In this document: positions 40,770 through 47,890 of the stretch, one piece after another | Layout: the number at the start of each line of letters is the position of its first letter | Numbering within the stretch: position 1 is the first letter of the stretch | NCBI GenBank assembly: GCA_003612585.1 | Contig: RAZH01000001.1 | Span: 310,001-374,000, forward strand | From: a bacterium 1XD42-54 | Lineage (GTDB): Bacteria > Bacillota > Clostridia > Lachnospirales > Lachnospiraceae | DNA length: 64,000 nucleotides | Direction of reading: 5' to 3' | Position numbers and translations under genes: made by a program | The notes under the pieces: generated by a model | Told to the model about the DNA's origin: nothing | Databases searched by the model: none | Seen by the model: the letters and a program-made list of their open reading frames with translations, nothing else

Positions 40770-42140
40770 TCAAAATTCCCACTCGCAAATATATCCTTTT
40801 ACCTTGTGTTCTTCGTTTTTCGTATCATCCCATAACCCGGAATTGTATATCTCTAAACATGACCCGTTTCCATTAGGTTCTCCCGAATCCCAATTGCTGT
40901 ATTCCATGCTTTCTCCCGTAATCCACCTCCAATTCTCGTTTTTATATCCACCCAGCCAGTATTGTTTATACTCACCTTCATTTTCCAGACATTCACTGAT
41001 AATCTGCTGCTCTTCCTCGGAAGTAATAGTTGCCAAATGGCCGCCCATTTGTTCACAATATTCTTTTGCTTCATCCCATCTATAATAATATCTATCCGGT
41101 TCCACAATATTAACAACCATATAAAAATGATTTTCCCAAGGTACTATATTTACTGCCGTTTCAGCTGCATATTTATCAATTTGATTTACAGAATTTTCTG
41201 ACTTATAAGGAAAAACATTACCCAGAAGCATCCAATAATTTATACCGCCATCTATATTGTTAATATCAAATGGCTCGCTCCAGGTATCATCAAGCAAACT
41301 AATTTCCATTGTCAACGTATCTTTTTCTGCTGTACTTACAATCAAAGGAACATGATATACTAACTGTCCCTGAATCACCTCAAGGGTATCCAACTGTTCT
41401 TGGGGCAATATAACCTGTGCCTCAAACCCATATGTGTCCATATATGTCAACATTGAATATAAGGAATCTTTTATATCTCTTTTCGAATTTCCCCAGTTGA
41501 TCAACGAAATTTCCTGGACAATCCACTTATATTTTTCATCTTCTTCTCCGTTCCATTTATCCAGCATAGCTGCAGAACCCAGGCTGAATTCTAGCTCATC
41601 ACTATTGCGCGACACATAATCAAAAGGCATCTCTGTCTCTTTAAATGTCTGTCCGGCAACCGTTTCCAATTTAACCTTCTCATCATAACCTTCATTTAAA
41701 ACTCTCATTTCCACTCTTAATTCGTCTTCCTTTGCCATTGCCACAATATTCGGAACAGTAAATGTAATCGTCCCGTTTAAATTAATCAACATTCCTATCC
41801 GGGTTTCATCTGCGAAATCTATCTTTGCATCATATTCATATACATCCTGATAATACAGCCTTGCCCCGATCACATCACTAATCTGATATTCTTCTGTTGC
41901 CCAGTTCATCAGACTAACATTAAGCACAATATTGCTGTACACTTCATTTATACAATTTATACTATACTCATTTACAGAAAGGACCAAACCTTCTTGTTTT
42001 ATGTTAGTCTTAGTAGAATTTTCACCATCTGGAGTCAAAATAACCACTCCTTCCAGTCCGTCAAACTCTTTTCCTGATATACCTATGGGTAACAGCAGTA
42101 TAAAAATCATACTGGCAAACAACCCTTTTATTTGCTTCAT
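40770..42140 (-). CDS. Exported protein with C-terminal C-type lectin domain
   Basis: A 456-residue protein with signal peptide (1-20). Two similar beta-domains of about 120-150 residues (LMNWATEEYQISDVIGARL and LINWGNSKRDIKDSLYSML mark each copy) precede a C-type lectin-like domain (about 345-456): YRWDEAKEYCEQMGGHLATI, WLGGYK, the EPN-type motif in SGEPNGNGSCLEIY and WDDTKNEEHKVKGYICE. EPN suggests mannose-type calcium-dependent binding by analogy with animal lectins. The N-terminal GVVILTPDG echoes GVVALTPVG of the next gene upstream. Start at 42140 has GAGGGG. Confidence 0.82.
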   Translation of the reverse strand: MKQIKGLFASMIFILLLPIGISGKEFDGLEGVVILTPDGENSTKTNIKQEGLVLSVNEYSINCINEVYSNIVLNVSLMNWATEEYQISDVIGARLYYQDVYEYDAKIDFADETRIGMLINLNGTITFTVPNIVAMAKEDELRVEMRVLNEGYDEKVKLETVAGQTFKETEMPFDYVSRNSDELEFSLGSAAMLDKWNGEEDEKYKWIVQEISLINWGNSKRDIKDSLYSMLTYMDTYGFEAQVILPQEQLDTLEVIQGQLVYHVPLIVSTAEKDTLTMEISLLDDTWSEPFDINNIDGGINYWMLLGNVFPYKSENSVNQIDKYAAETAVNIVPWENHFYMVVNIVEPDRYYYRWDEAKEYCEQMGGHLATITSEEEQQIISECLENEGEYKQYWLGGYKNENWRWITGESMEYSNWDSGEPNGNGSCLEIYNSGLWDDTKNEEHKVKGYICEWEF

Positions 42141-42185
42141 TGTATTTCCCCTCTTTCCCACTATTTAAATTGGTTGATCGAAAAG

Positions 42186-42209
42186 CAGGCAGATATTTTG
42201 ATCTGCCTG
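42186..42209 (-). terminator. Rho-independent terminator
   Basis: Perfect 9-bp arms CAGGCAGAT and ATCTGCCTG (42186-42194, 42201-42209), followed on the minus strand by CTTTTC. It ends the transcript of the gene at 42249. Confidence 0.75.
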
Positions 42210-42248
42210 GAAAATCACTGTTATATATTGTCCTTCTAAAAATTCTTC

Positions 42249-42824
42249 TTATTTCCGTACATTATAAGTAATCTCATTTCCGTCAAAATTAATTTCCATA
42301 CGCAATGGTGCTTTCCCTTCTACTACTGCATTTGGCACTGTACACCCAAACATGTAATATCCTACATATAAAGGATCAATTGTTCCTGTATCTTCTGAAA
42401 CCCTCATTGCGTAATAATCTTCATCATCTCCTTCACACTGAAGGGCCCACCCCTGATACTCATATTTATCGTCATATATCATTTTTACCTCAAAGTCATT
42501 CAAATACCTTTTTGCACTTGTATTTGTATTTAACATCTTTATTTTTAATATTGCAAAATCCGCCTGGTCACCTGTCCTTTTCCAGCCATCACTTTTCATA
42601 TAAAACTCATCTTTAAACTCAAACAAAAGTGCTGTCAGATCTCCAAAGCCTTCAATCTCAACAAAATCGCCCACTTTCAAATCCTCCAATGTTACACTTT
42701 CAGCCGCATCTTCTTCTCCCACCGGAGTCAACGCAACCACACCCAAATCCTGCTCCGCCGCATAGGCCGTTCCCCCTAACATCATTGATGCAACAAGTAT
42801 TCCTGCAAAAATCTTTTTCTTCAT
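42249..42824 (-). CDS. Exported single-domain paralogue of the YARHG protein C-terminus
   Basis: A 191-residue protein: signal peptide (1-22), short linker with GVVALTPVGEED, then one domain (about 45-191) matching the C-terminal half of the protein at 39639-40616 along its length. No catalytic residues stand out; alternating strands suggest a DUF4352-like beta-sandwich. GAGG lies upstream of the ATG. The IS110 element begins within about 20 bases of the start codon, so the native promoter has probably been displaced. Confidence 0.72.
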   Translation of the reverse strand: MKKKIFAGILVASMMLGGTAYAAEQDLGVVALTPVGEEDAAESVTLEDLKVGDFVEIEGFGDLTALLFEFKDEFYMKSDGWKRTGDQADFAILKIKMLNTNTSAKRYLNDFEVKMIYDDKYEYQGWALQCEGDDEDYYAMRVSEDTGTIDPLYVGYYMFGCTVPNAVVEGKAPLRMEINFDGNEITYNVRK

Positions 42825-42897
42825 TCTTCTGATCCTCGTATTATTAAATAGTAGTATTTATGAATCCCTCTCCAGGGATAAATGATATACTGTTGAA

Positions 42898-43051
42898 GAT
42901 ACTGTGGATTGGTTTTCTAATCCTACCACACAGATGGTTTAATGGAGGCTCCAACCACAGTCTCTTTGTATATTTGTTAATCAGTTAGATACCGCATGAC
43001 GGTTTATTTAGAACGAGGTTACAATCGCAAGGAGTACCTGTGGTTCTAAAC
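42898..43051 (+). ncRNA. Candidate bridge RNA in the IS110 left-end leader
   Basis: Two stem-loops precede the transposase. In the first, ACTGTGG (42901-42907) pairs with CCACAGT (42955-42961), with an inner GGATT/AATCC hairpin (42906-42910, 42919-42923). In the second, TTTAGAAC (43007-43014) pairs with GTTCTAAA (43043-43050), enclosing a 28-base loop. IS110-group elements are known to encode a bridge RNA with target- and donor-binding loops at this place. Exact ends are not visible. Confidence 0.6.
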
Positions 43052-43081
43052 AGTATCAATACTTTTCAAAGGAGATTTCTT

Positions 43082-44260
43082 ATGATTTACGTTGGAATTG
43101 ATGTCGCAAAAGATAAGCACGACTGCTTTATCACTAACTCGGATGGAGAAGTGTTGTCTAAATCATTTACCATCTCAAACAACCGCAAAGGATTTGACAC
43201 TCTGTTTCAGAAAATCATATCTGTATCAAATGATCTGTCCAAAGTAAAAGTAGGACTGGAAGCCACCGGACACTACAGTTACAATCTTCTGGGATTCCTT
43301 CTTGATAAAGGTTTGCCGACCTACGTTATCAATCCGTTACATACCAATCTTTACAGAAAAAGCCTAAGCCTTAGAAAGACCAAAACGGATCAAGTTGATT
43401 CCCGTACCATTGCCACTATGATGATGTCTGACATGAACTTAAAGTCCTACTCAGACACATCTTACCACAATGAGGAATTAAAGTCACTCTCTCGTTATCG
43501 TTTTGATAAAGTAAAAGAACGGGCAAAACTGAAGATTTCTGTTTCAAGGCTTGTGTGCATTCTTTTTCCAGAACTGGAAAAACTCGTTCCCACACTCCAT
43601 ATGGCTTCCATCTACGATTTGCTTTCCGAATTTCCAAGTGCTGACGCTGTCGCAGCCGCACACCTTACAAGGCTTTCCAATCTGCTGTCTGAAAGTTCTA
43701 AAGGCAGATATGGAAAAGATACTGCTGTCATGTTTCGTGAAGCTGCAAGAAGTTCTATCGGTTCTCATATGCCTGCTAAGTCCCTGGAACTGAAGCACAC
43801 CATCAAACTCATTCATGAATTAACGATCGAGATTGACGAAATCGAAACAGCCATCAAACGAATCATGGATGAAGAAGTCCAGTCTCCAATCCTTACCATT
43901 CCCGGTATCAGTTACCGGATGGGTGCAATGATCATCGCCGAGATTGGGGATTTCAGCCGTTTTGATTCCGCCGATAAGATACTTGCATATGCAGGAATGT
44001 CCCCATCCACCTATCAATCAGGTCAATTAGATAACTGTCATTCCCACATGGAGAAACGGGGTTCCAGATACCTTCGGTATGCCCTTTACAACGCCACGAA
44101 GTATGTCTGCCATTGGGATGAATCCTTCGGAACCTATCTTGAGAAGAAACGCTCCGAAGGCAAGCATTATAATGTTGCATTATCTCATGCCACAAAAAAG
44201 CTTGTGCGGCTGATTTTCGCAATGGAAAAATCAAGACGGGCATACATACCAGTTCCTTAA
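43082..44260 (+). CDS. IS110-family transposase (DEDD/serine recombinase type)
   Basis: Transposase of 392 residues. N-terminal RuvC-like DEDD domain: YVGIDVAKDKHDCFI, VGLEATGHYSYN, INPLHTNLYRKSLSLRKTKT and DQVDSRTIATMM. C-terminal Transposase_20 domain: ILTIPGISYRMGAMIIAEIG and FDSADKILAYAGMSPSTYQS with the conserved serine. Full length, no frameshift. The ATG at 43082 follows AAAGGAG. Works with the leader RNA to choose target and donor sites. Confidence 0.95.
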   Translation: MIYVGIDVAKDKHDCFITNSDGEVLSKSFTISNNRKGFDTLFQKIISVSNDLSKVKVGLEATGHYSYNLLGFLLDKGLPTYVINPLHTNLYRKSLSLRKTKTDQVDSRTIATMMMSDMNLKSYSDTSYHNEELKSLSRYRFDKVKERAKLKISVSRLVCILFPELEKLVPTLHMASIYDLLSEFPSADAVAAAHLTRLSNLLSESSKGRYGKDTAVMFREAARSSIGSHMPAKSLELKHTIKLIHELTIEIDEIETAIKRIMDEEVQSPILTIPGISYRMGAMIIAEIGDFSRFDSADKILAYAGMSPSTYQSGQLDNCHSHMEKRGSRYLRYALYNATKYVCHWDESFGTYLEKKRSEGKHYNVALSHATKKLVRLIFAMEKSRRAYIPVP

Positions 44261-44284
44261 CTTGTTCTGTAAATTTCTCCTTTT

Positions 44285-44306
44285 AGAGCACCTGTAAAGA
44301 TGCTCT
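44285..44306 (+). terminator. Short hairpin after the transposase gene
   Basis: AGAGCA (44285-44290) pairs with TGCTCT (44301-44306), followed by TATTGTC, 25 bases past the transposase stop. Weak terminator or structural end of the element. Confidence 0.4.
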
Positions 44307-44495
44307 TATTGTCATGCAGTTTTCAAGGTTCCAATGTATCTGAAATGCCTTCCGGCAATTCATTCAAAAAATTTTATTTTAGACTTGACTTTTAATAGTT
44401 AGTCTCCATTTTTCATCATTACTTTTCATTTTTTCTAAACAACATTCATAAAACACACTTGGAAATATATTTATTTCACCTATTTCTTTGGGAAG

Positions 44496-45635
44496 TCAGC
44501 TCCCTTTCTGTTCTCTTTCCCACCTCCTCAGCCTATCAATATCCTGGCTCTGTACAGACGAATGTACAGATTGCAAAGCTTCGGTAAAATCTCCCTCCAC
44601 AATGCAACTTGTACTTCCGGACTGCACTGAACGTCCAATGGCTAAGTCTTTCACAAAACCACAGAATGCCACGATATCTGCCGCATTATAGCCATCTGTC
44701 CTTCTTGCCCAATTCCCAAGTTCCACCTGTGTATCACAGGGAACCCCCTGGAAGGCTTTCGTCATTAAATAAAGCCTTGCCTCATAATCCGGCAGCCCTA
44801 CATAAATCTTTTCTGTTAATCTGGGAGGGCGCAGGAATGCACTGTCAAGGTCCCATGGGCGGTTGGTCGCGCCAAGTACCAGAATATTATTCTTTGTTGC
44901 CTCGCTAAACCCATCCATTTGGCTGAGTAATTCCGGAACCAGGCGGTTCATAACAGAGGAATCACTTCCCCGCTTTGAAGCCAAAGCTTCAAATTCATCA
45001 AAAAATACCACCGCCGCGTCGCATGCCCTGGCTGCTTCAAACAGGCTTTTTACATTCTTTTCTGCTTCCCCAAAATATTTTCCAACAATATCTGAACAGC
45101 GCACCGAAAAAAAATCGGCATCCACTTCATTCGCAATTGCTTTTGCAACCATGGTTTTTCCTGTTCCCGGCGGGCCATAGAGAAGAATCCCCCCGCCCAC
45201 TTCCCGATGGAACAGCTCATATAGCTCTGGATGCTGCCTTGGCATGACGACCCTTTTTTGAATACTCTCTTTTACTTCATAGAGTCCGGCAATATCCTCA
45301 AATCTTACGTTTGTTTTTCCGAAACTTCTCCAGATCGTTGTATTTTCATCAGAATTTCTGTTTCCCTCAGCTCCTCCATTTAAATTGGGGGTAGCTTTTC
45401 TTTCTGCATAGATCTTCTCCGGAAGCACTATCTTATCTGCCAAACATTGTAATTTATCCGACCTCCGGATAAGCGCAGCCTTTGTTTCCCCGTCCGTTTC
45501 CCGCGCAGATTTCAGCAAGGCCTCGCTTGCCAGAAGATACATATGCTTTGCTTCTTCTAACCGCCCTTCCTCTTCTGCCCGAACCGCTTTTTGATAATAT
45601 TCCTCAAACATCCGGTAAAATATATCCGAACTCAT
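44496..45635 (-). CDS. Vps4-like AAA ATPase with N-terminal MIT-like domain
   Basis: A 379-residue ATPase. Residues 8-68 form a three-helix stretch matching MIT domains (YYQKAVRAEEEGRLEEAKHM, then YLLASEALLKSA and RRSDKLQCLADKI). A linker leads to one AAA domain: Walker A GPPGTGKT (154-161), pore loop GKYFGEAEKNV (K186-Y187-F188), Walker B VVFFDEFE (D213, E214), sensor 1 LVLGATNRPWDLDSA (N258), arginine-finger region R269/R272, GYNAADI (315-321). The SDIVGKYFGEAEK and ATNRPWDLDSAF blocks are those of the meiotic clade (Vps4, katanin, spastin), not FtsH. The C-terminal SVQSQDIDRLRRWERE matches the Vps4 C-terminal helix. No beta-domain insertion is present, as in archaeal CdvC. Last gene of the operon, 5 bases after the ESCRT-III-like gene; predicted to disassemble its polymers. 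Confidence 0.88.
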   Translation of the reverse strand: MSSDIFYRMFEEYYQKAVRAEEEGRLEEAKHMYLLASEALLKSARETDGETKAALIRRSDKLQCLADKIVLPEKIYAERKATPNLNGGAEGNRNSDENTTIWRSFGKTNVRFEDIAGLYEVKESIQKRVVMPRQHPELYELFHREVGGGILLYGPPGTGKTMVAKAIANEVDADFFSVRCSDIVGKYFGEAEKNVKSLFEAARACDAAVVFFDEFEALASKRGSDSSVMNRLVPELLSQMDGFSEATKNNILVLGATNRPWDLDSAFLRPPRLTEKIYVGLPDYEARLYLMTKAFQGVPCDTQVELGNWARRTDGYNAADIVAFCGFVKDLAIGRSVQSGSTSCIVEGDFTEALQSVHSSVQSQDIDRLRRWEREQKGS

Positions 45636-45640
45636 TTTCT

Positions 45641-46225
45641 CTACTCCTTCAGTGCCGAGCGCTTCTTTTCACTTTCTGCCAGCCTACGGTCAATTTCCTC
45701 ATCCAGGACACTGATCTTCGCTGCCCCTGTCGCATCTATCATATTTTCAATTTCTTTATCAATATCTGCCTCAGTTCCTGCTTCAAATGCCATTCCGGAA
45801 CCCTCCAGAAAACCTTCCAGTTGTTCCATTGCCGTTTCTGCTGAAAGCATCCCTTTTTCAAAATCCATCTGGTTTTTCAAAAATTGAGTTGCTTTCGTTA
45901 CCTTACTGACTTCTTTCCCTACGTTTCCCATTAATTTAACAAATTGAGAACTCATAGTAGTCAAATCCCTCATTGATTCTGTCATTTCTATTTGGAGAAT
46001 CATCGCCTTGCAACGTTTCTGATAGGCATATACCATCTTTAAACCACTCACAGCTACGCCATACTGCTGCATAATTCCCTGTTTTTTAGCCTCCTGCGCA
46101 TAAGAAATCAACTCATCTTTCTTCTTTTCAAGGGAACGGTCACATTTTTTCAACTCATTAATTCCCTGCCGGATGGCGAGTTTCGCTTCCATTGCTTTTT
46201 CTGCTTTGGACTTAAATAATTTCAT
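45641..46225 (-). CDS. ESCRT-III (CHMP/Vps2/Vps24)-like protein with MIM1-like tail
   Basis: A 194-residue, mostly helical protein with the ESCRT-III layout: basic N-terminus MKLFKSKAEKA, long helix 1 (about 10-50; INELKKCDRSLEKKKDELI), helix 2 (about 52-100; YGVAVSGLKMVYAYQKRC), shorter helices 3-4 (about 103-142; EQLEGFLEG), an acidic linker (149-165), and a last helix DEEIDRRLAESEKK (175-188). The last helix fits the MIM1 pattern at D175, I178, R181 and L182, though position 11 is S instead of L. The basic core and acidic tail agree with autoinhibited ESCRT-III subunits. Start overlaps the previous stop (ATGA). Predicted to polymerise on membranes and be remodelled by the adjacent Vps4-like ATPase. 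Confidence 0.8.
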   Translation of the reverse strand: MKLFKSKAEKAMEAKLAIRQGINELKKCDRSLEKKKDELISYAQEAKKQGIMQQYGVAVSGLKMVYAYQKRCKAMILQIEMTESMRDLTTMSSQFVKLMGNVGKEVSKVTKATQFLKNQMDFEKGMLSAETAMEQLEGFLEGSGMAFEAGTEADIDKEIENMIDATGAAKISVLDEEIDRRLAESEKKRSALKE

Positions 46226-47181
46226 GCCAGCTCCCCTTTCCCATTCCGTGTTTCCCTGTCATTCCCCTGTTTATCTGTATCTCCTAAAATGGGAACCTCT
46301 TCCTGTGCCGTTTCTGCCCTCTCTGTTTTTATTTCTTTCTTTCGCAGCTGTACCAGCTCATCAAATTCCTGCGTATGTGAATATCCTTTCACTTCTGAAG
46401 ATGCCTGAATTCTGTTTTCATATCTTTCAATGCCCTTTTCCATCTCTGCCGTATTCTCTGACAATTCTCCTGTTTCTTCCGCAATCCATTCCATCATAGC
46501 TTCGGACCGGCTGATATCCGGAACAAAAGACTTAAGTTCAAAGGTTGTTCTTCCAGTCTGAAGCATTGCATGATACCTGGAACTGTTTTCTAGGGCCTTT
46601 GCATAGAGCTTAAGCTGCTGTTCAAGCGCCCGTATCTGTGGGAGTAATGCTACTGCCTGTTGTCTGATCTGCTTATACTCATTACTATCCGGAGATATGG
46701 CAGCACACTTTGCAGCTTTTTCTTCAACCTGTTTTGTAACAGCAGACAGGTTATCATAAAGATCCCCGATTCTTTTTTGGATTTCAAAAATCTTCTGTTC
46801 CGCTGCTGCTTCCTCCCTCTGAAACAAAACTTCCTGTCCCCTGTCTTTGTCCCATGGCAGTTTACTTTTTACCTTTTCCAATAATCCCATCTTTTTTCTG
46901 CTCCCTGCTTCTTTAATCACGGACTGATTTAATTCATCCACACGTCCCAGACAGATCTGTGCAGCATGATATCTCCTATCTTTCAACGCAGATAATGCTT
47001 CTTCCAACAAAACGATCTTTTCTTCTGCCAGAACAACAGGCGTATCCATAATTGTAAAATTGCGGTACAACGTCCTGCACAGTTTTTCTGTTGCTGCATC
47101 GTTTCCCAGATCCTCACATTCCTGCAAAACATGTAACAACCATCTTTTTTGTTCCGCCGCTTTTCTCTTTTTTCCTGCCAT
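46222..47181 (-). CDS. Long helical protein with a possible second ESCRT-III-like core
   Basis: A 319-residue all-helical protein. Residues 1-90 form an N-terminal helical domain. Residues 98-260 repeat the ESCRT-III pattern: GLLEKVKSKLPW, a long helix 1 (EQKIFEIQKRIGDLYDNLSA), helix 2 (QIRQQAVALLPQIRALEQQL, then KLYAKALEN), then shorter helices (SRSEAMMEWIAEETGELSEN). The tail (265-319) is polar and charged. No MIM1 match is evident. The family is not recognised by sequence alone; ESCRT-III-like is inferred from helix pattern, size and position directly before the clear CHMP-like gene. It overlaps that gene by 4 bases and follows the membrane protein gene by 6. Confidence 0.6.
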   Translation of the reverse strand: MAGKKRKAAEQKRWLLHVLQECEDLGNDAATEKLCRTLYRNFTIMDTPVVLAEEKIVLLEEALSALKDRRYHAAQICLGRVDELNQSVIKEAGSRKKMGLLEKVKSKLPWDKDRGQEVLFQREEAAAEQKIFEIQKRIGDLYDNLSAVTKQVEEKAAKCAAISPDSNEYKQIRQQAVALLPQIRALEQQLKLYAKALENSSRYHAMLQTGRTTFELKSFVPDISRSEAMMEWIAEETGELSENTAEMEKGIERYENRIQASSEVKGYSHTQEFDELVQLRKKEIKTERAETAQEEVPILGDTDKQGNDRETRNGKGELA

Positions 47182-47187
47182 AATCCC

Positions 47188-47880
47188 TTATTTCTTTAAG
47201 GCCCTGCATTTCTGGTTCCGTTCAGCCAGGAGGCGCTGTAATCTGTCAATCCTTACAGAAATCTTTTCATTCTCTCCTTCCTCTGCTTCTTCACGCAAAA
47301 GAGTAATATTATGCCGGATACGTTCTTCCAGATCGGCAAGTGCAGTTTGTCCCAAGGGATCACTATACCGCAACAGATCTCTGAGTGTACTTAACTTCTC
47401 CCGCAACTGTGTTTCTGCGACAAACGTCTCTATCGTATCTATTTCTGCTACTAAGAGCTGCTGGTCCATCACCTTTCGTCCGTCTATATCATCCTGTCCC
47501 TGCACACTGCTTGTCCCGGCGCGGAACACTAAAACAATTACCACATAAACACTCAGCAAAAGCAATCCCACCAACCCTGCTGTTTTCGTCGATAAATCAG
47601 GTATTGCCATTGCTGCAATCCCGCCAAGAATAAACTGTACACAAAAATAAATACACGAAAGCCCTGAGGCCGCCAAATCAAACATTGGGTATGCCTTTTC
47701 TGACCCGCTCTGGAAACAGACGCCTGCCAGTAAAACCAAAAAAGCCACCATCGTGTATCCATAGGCAATCCAGGAAGCTAAATTAAAATTTTTCTTAAAA
47801 GCAAACAAAAGAATGCTGTAAATTACAGCAGCAAATACTATGGCAAACCCTTTCCATACACCTGAATAATTTCTTTTCAT
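47188..47880 (-). CDS. Four-TM membrane protein with C-terminal coiled coil
   Basis: A 230-residue protein with TM helices at about 9-28, 35-55, 67-90 and 98-119, then a cytoplasmic helical region (130-229) with a heptad-rich part (LADLEERIRHNITLLREEAE, VRIDRLQRLLAERNQ). No family recognised. Its place between the SPFH gene and the ESCRT-III-like genes suggests a membrane recruiter that presents a helix to the polymer; this is inference. AGGAGAAT precedes the ATG. Confidence 0.7.
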   Translation of the reverse strand: MKRNYSGVWKGFAIVFAAVIYSILLFAFKKNFNLASWIAYGYTMVAFLVLLAGVCFQSGSEKAYPMFDLAASGLSCIYFCVQFILGGIAAMAIPDLSTKTAGLVGLLLLSVYVVIVLVFRAGTSSVQGQDDIDGRKVMDQQLLVAEIDTIETFVAETQLREKLSTLRDLLRYSDPLGQTALADLEERIRHNITLLREEAEEGENEKISVRIDRLQRLLAERNQKCRALKK

Positions 47881-47890
47881 CCCAATTCTC

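Larger units (their letters stand above)
42840..44400 (+). mobile_element. IS110-family insertion sequence (ends approximate)
   Basis: A DEDD transposase gene with a 240-base structured noncoding leader and a short non-coding tail. IS110 elements have no long terminal inverted repeats, so the boundaries are estimates: the left end must lie right of the exported-protein start region (after about 42838) and the right end before 44496. It separates the six-gene ESCRT-like operon from the exported-protein genes that continue on the same strand. Confidence 0.8.

Noticed and set aside
44496-45635. The AAA protein as FtsH or a generic SpoVK/CbxX-type ATPase
   Set aside because: It has no protease domain and no TM helix; SDIVGKYFGEAEKNV, ATNRPWDLDSA and the MIT-like N-terminus are meiotic-clade features.
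45641-46225. The 194-residue helical protein as a PspA/IM30 (Vipp1) family member
   Set aside because: PspA proteins are about 220 residues with a long uninterrupted helix pair and no acidic linker plus MIM-like terminal helix. The short hairpin, acidic linker and tail fit CHMP-type ESCRT-III better, and a Vps4-like gene follows. The two families are related, so only the subfamily is rejected.
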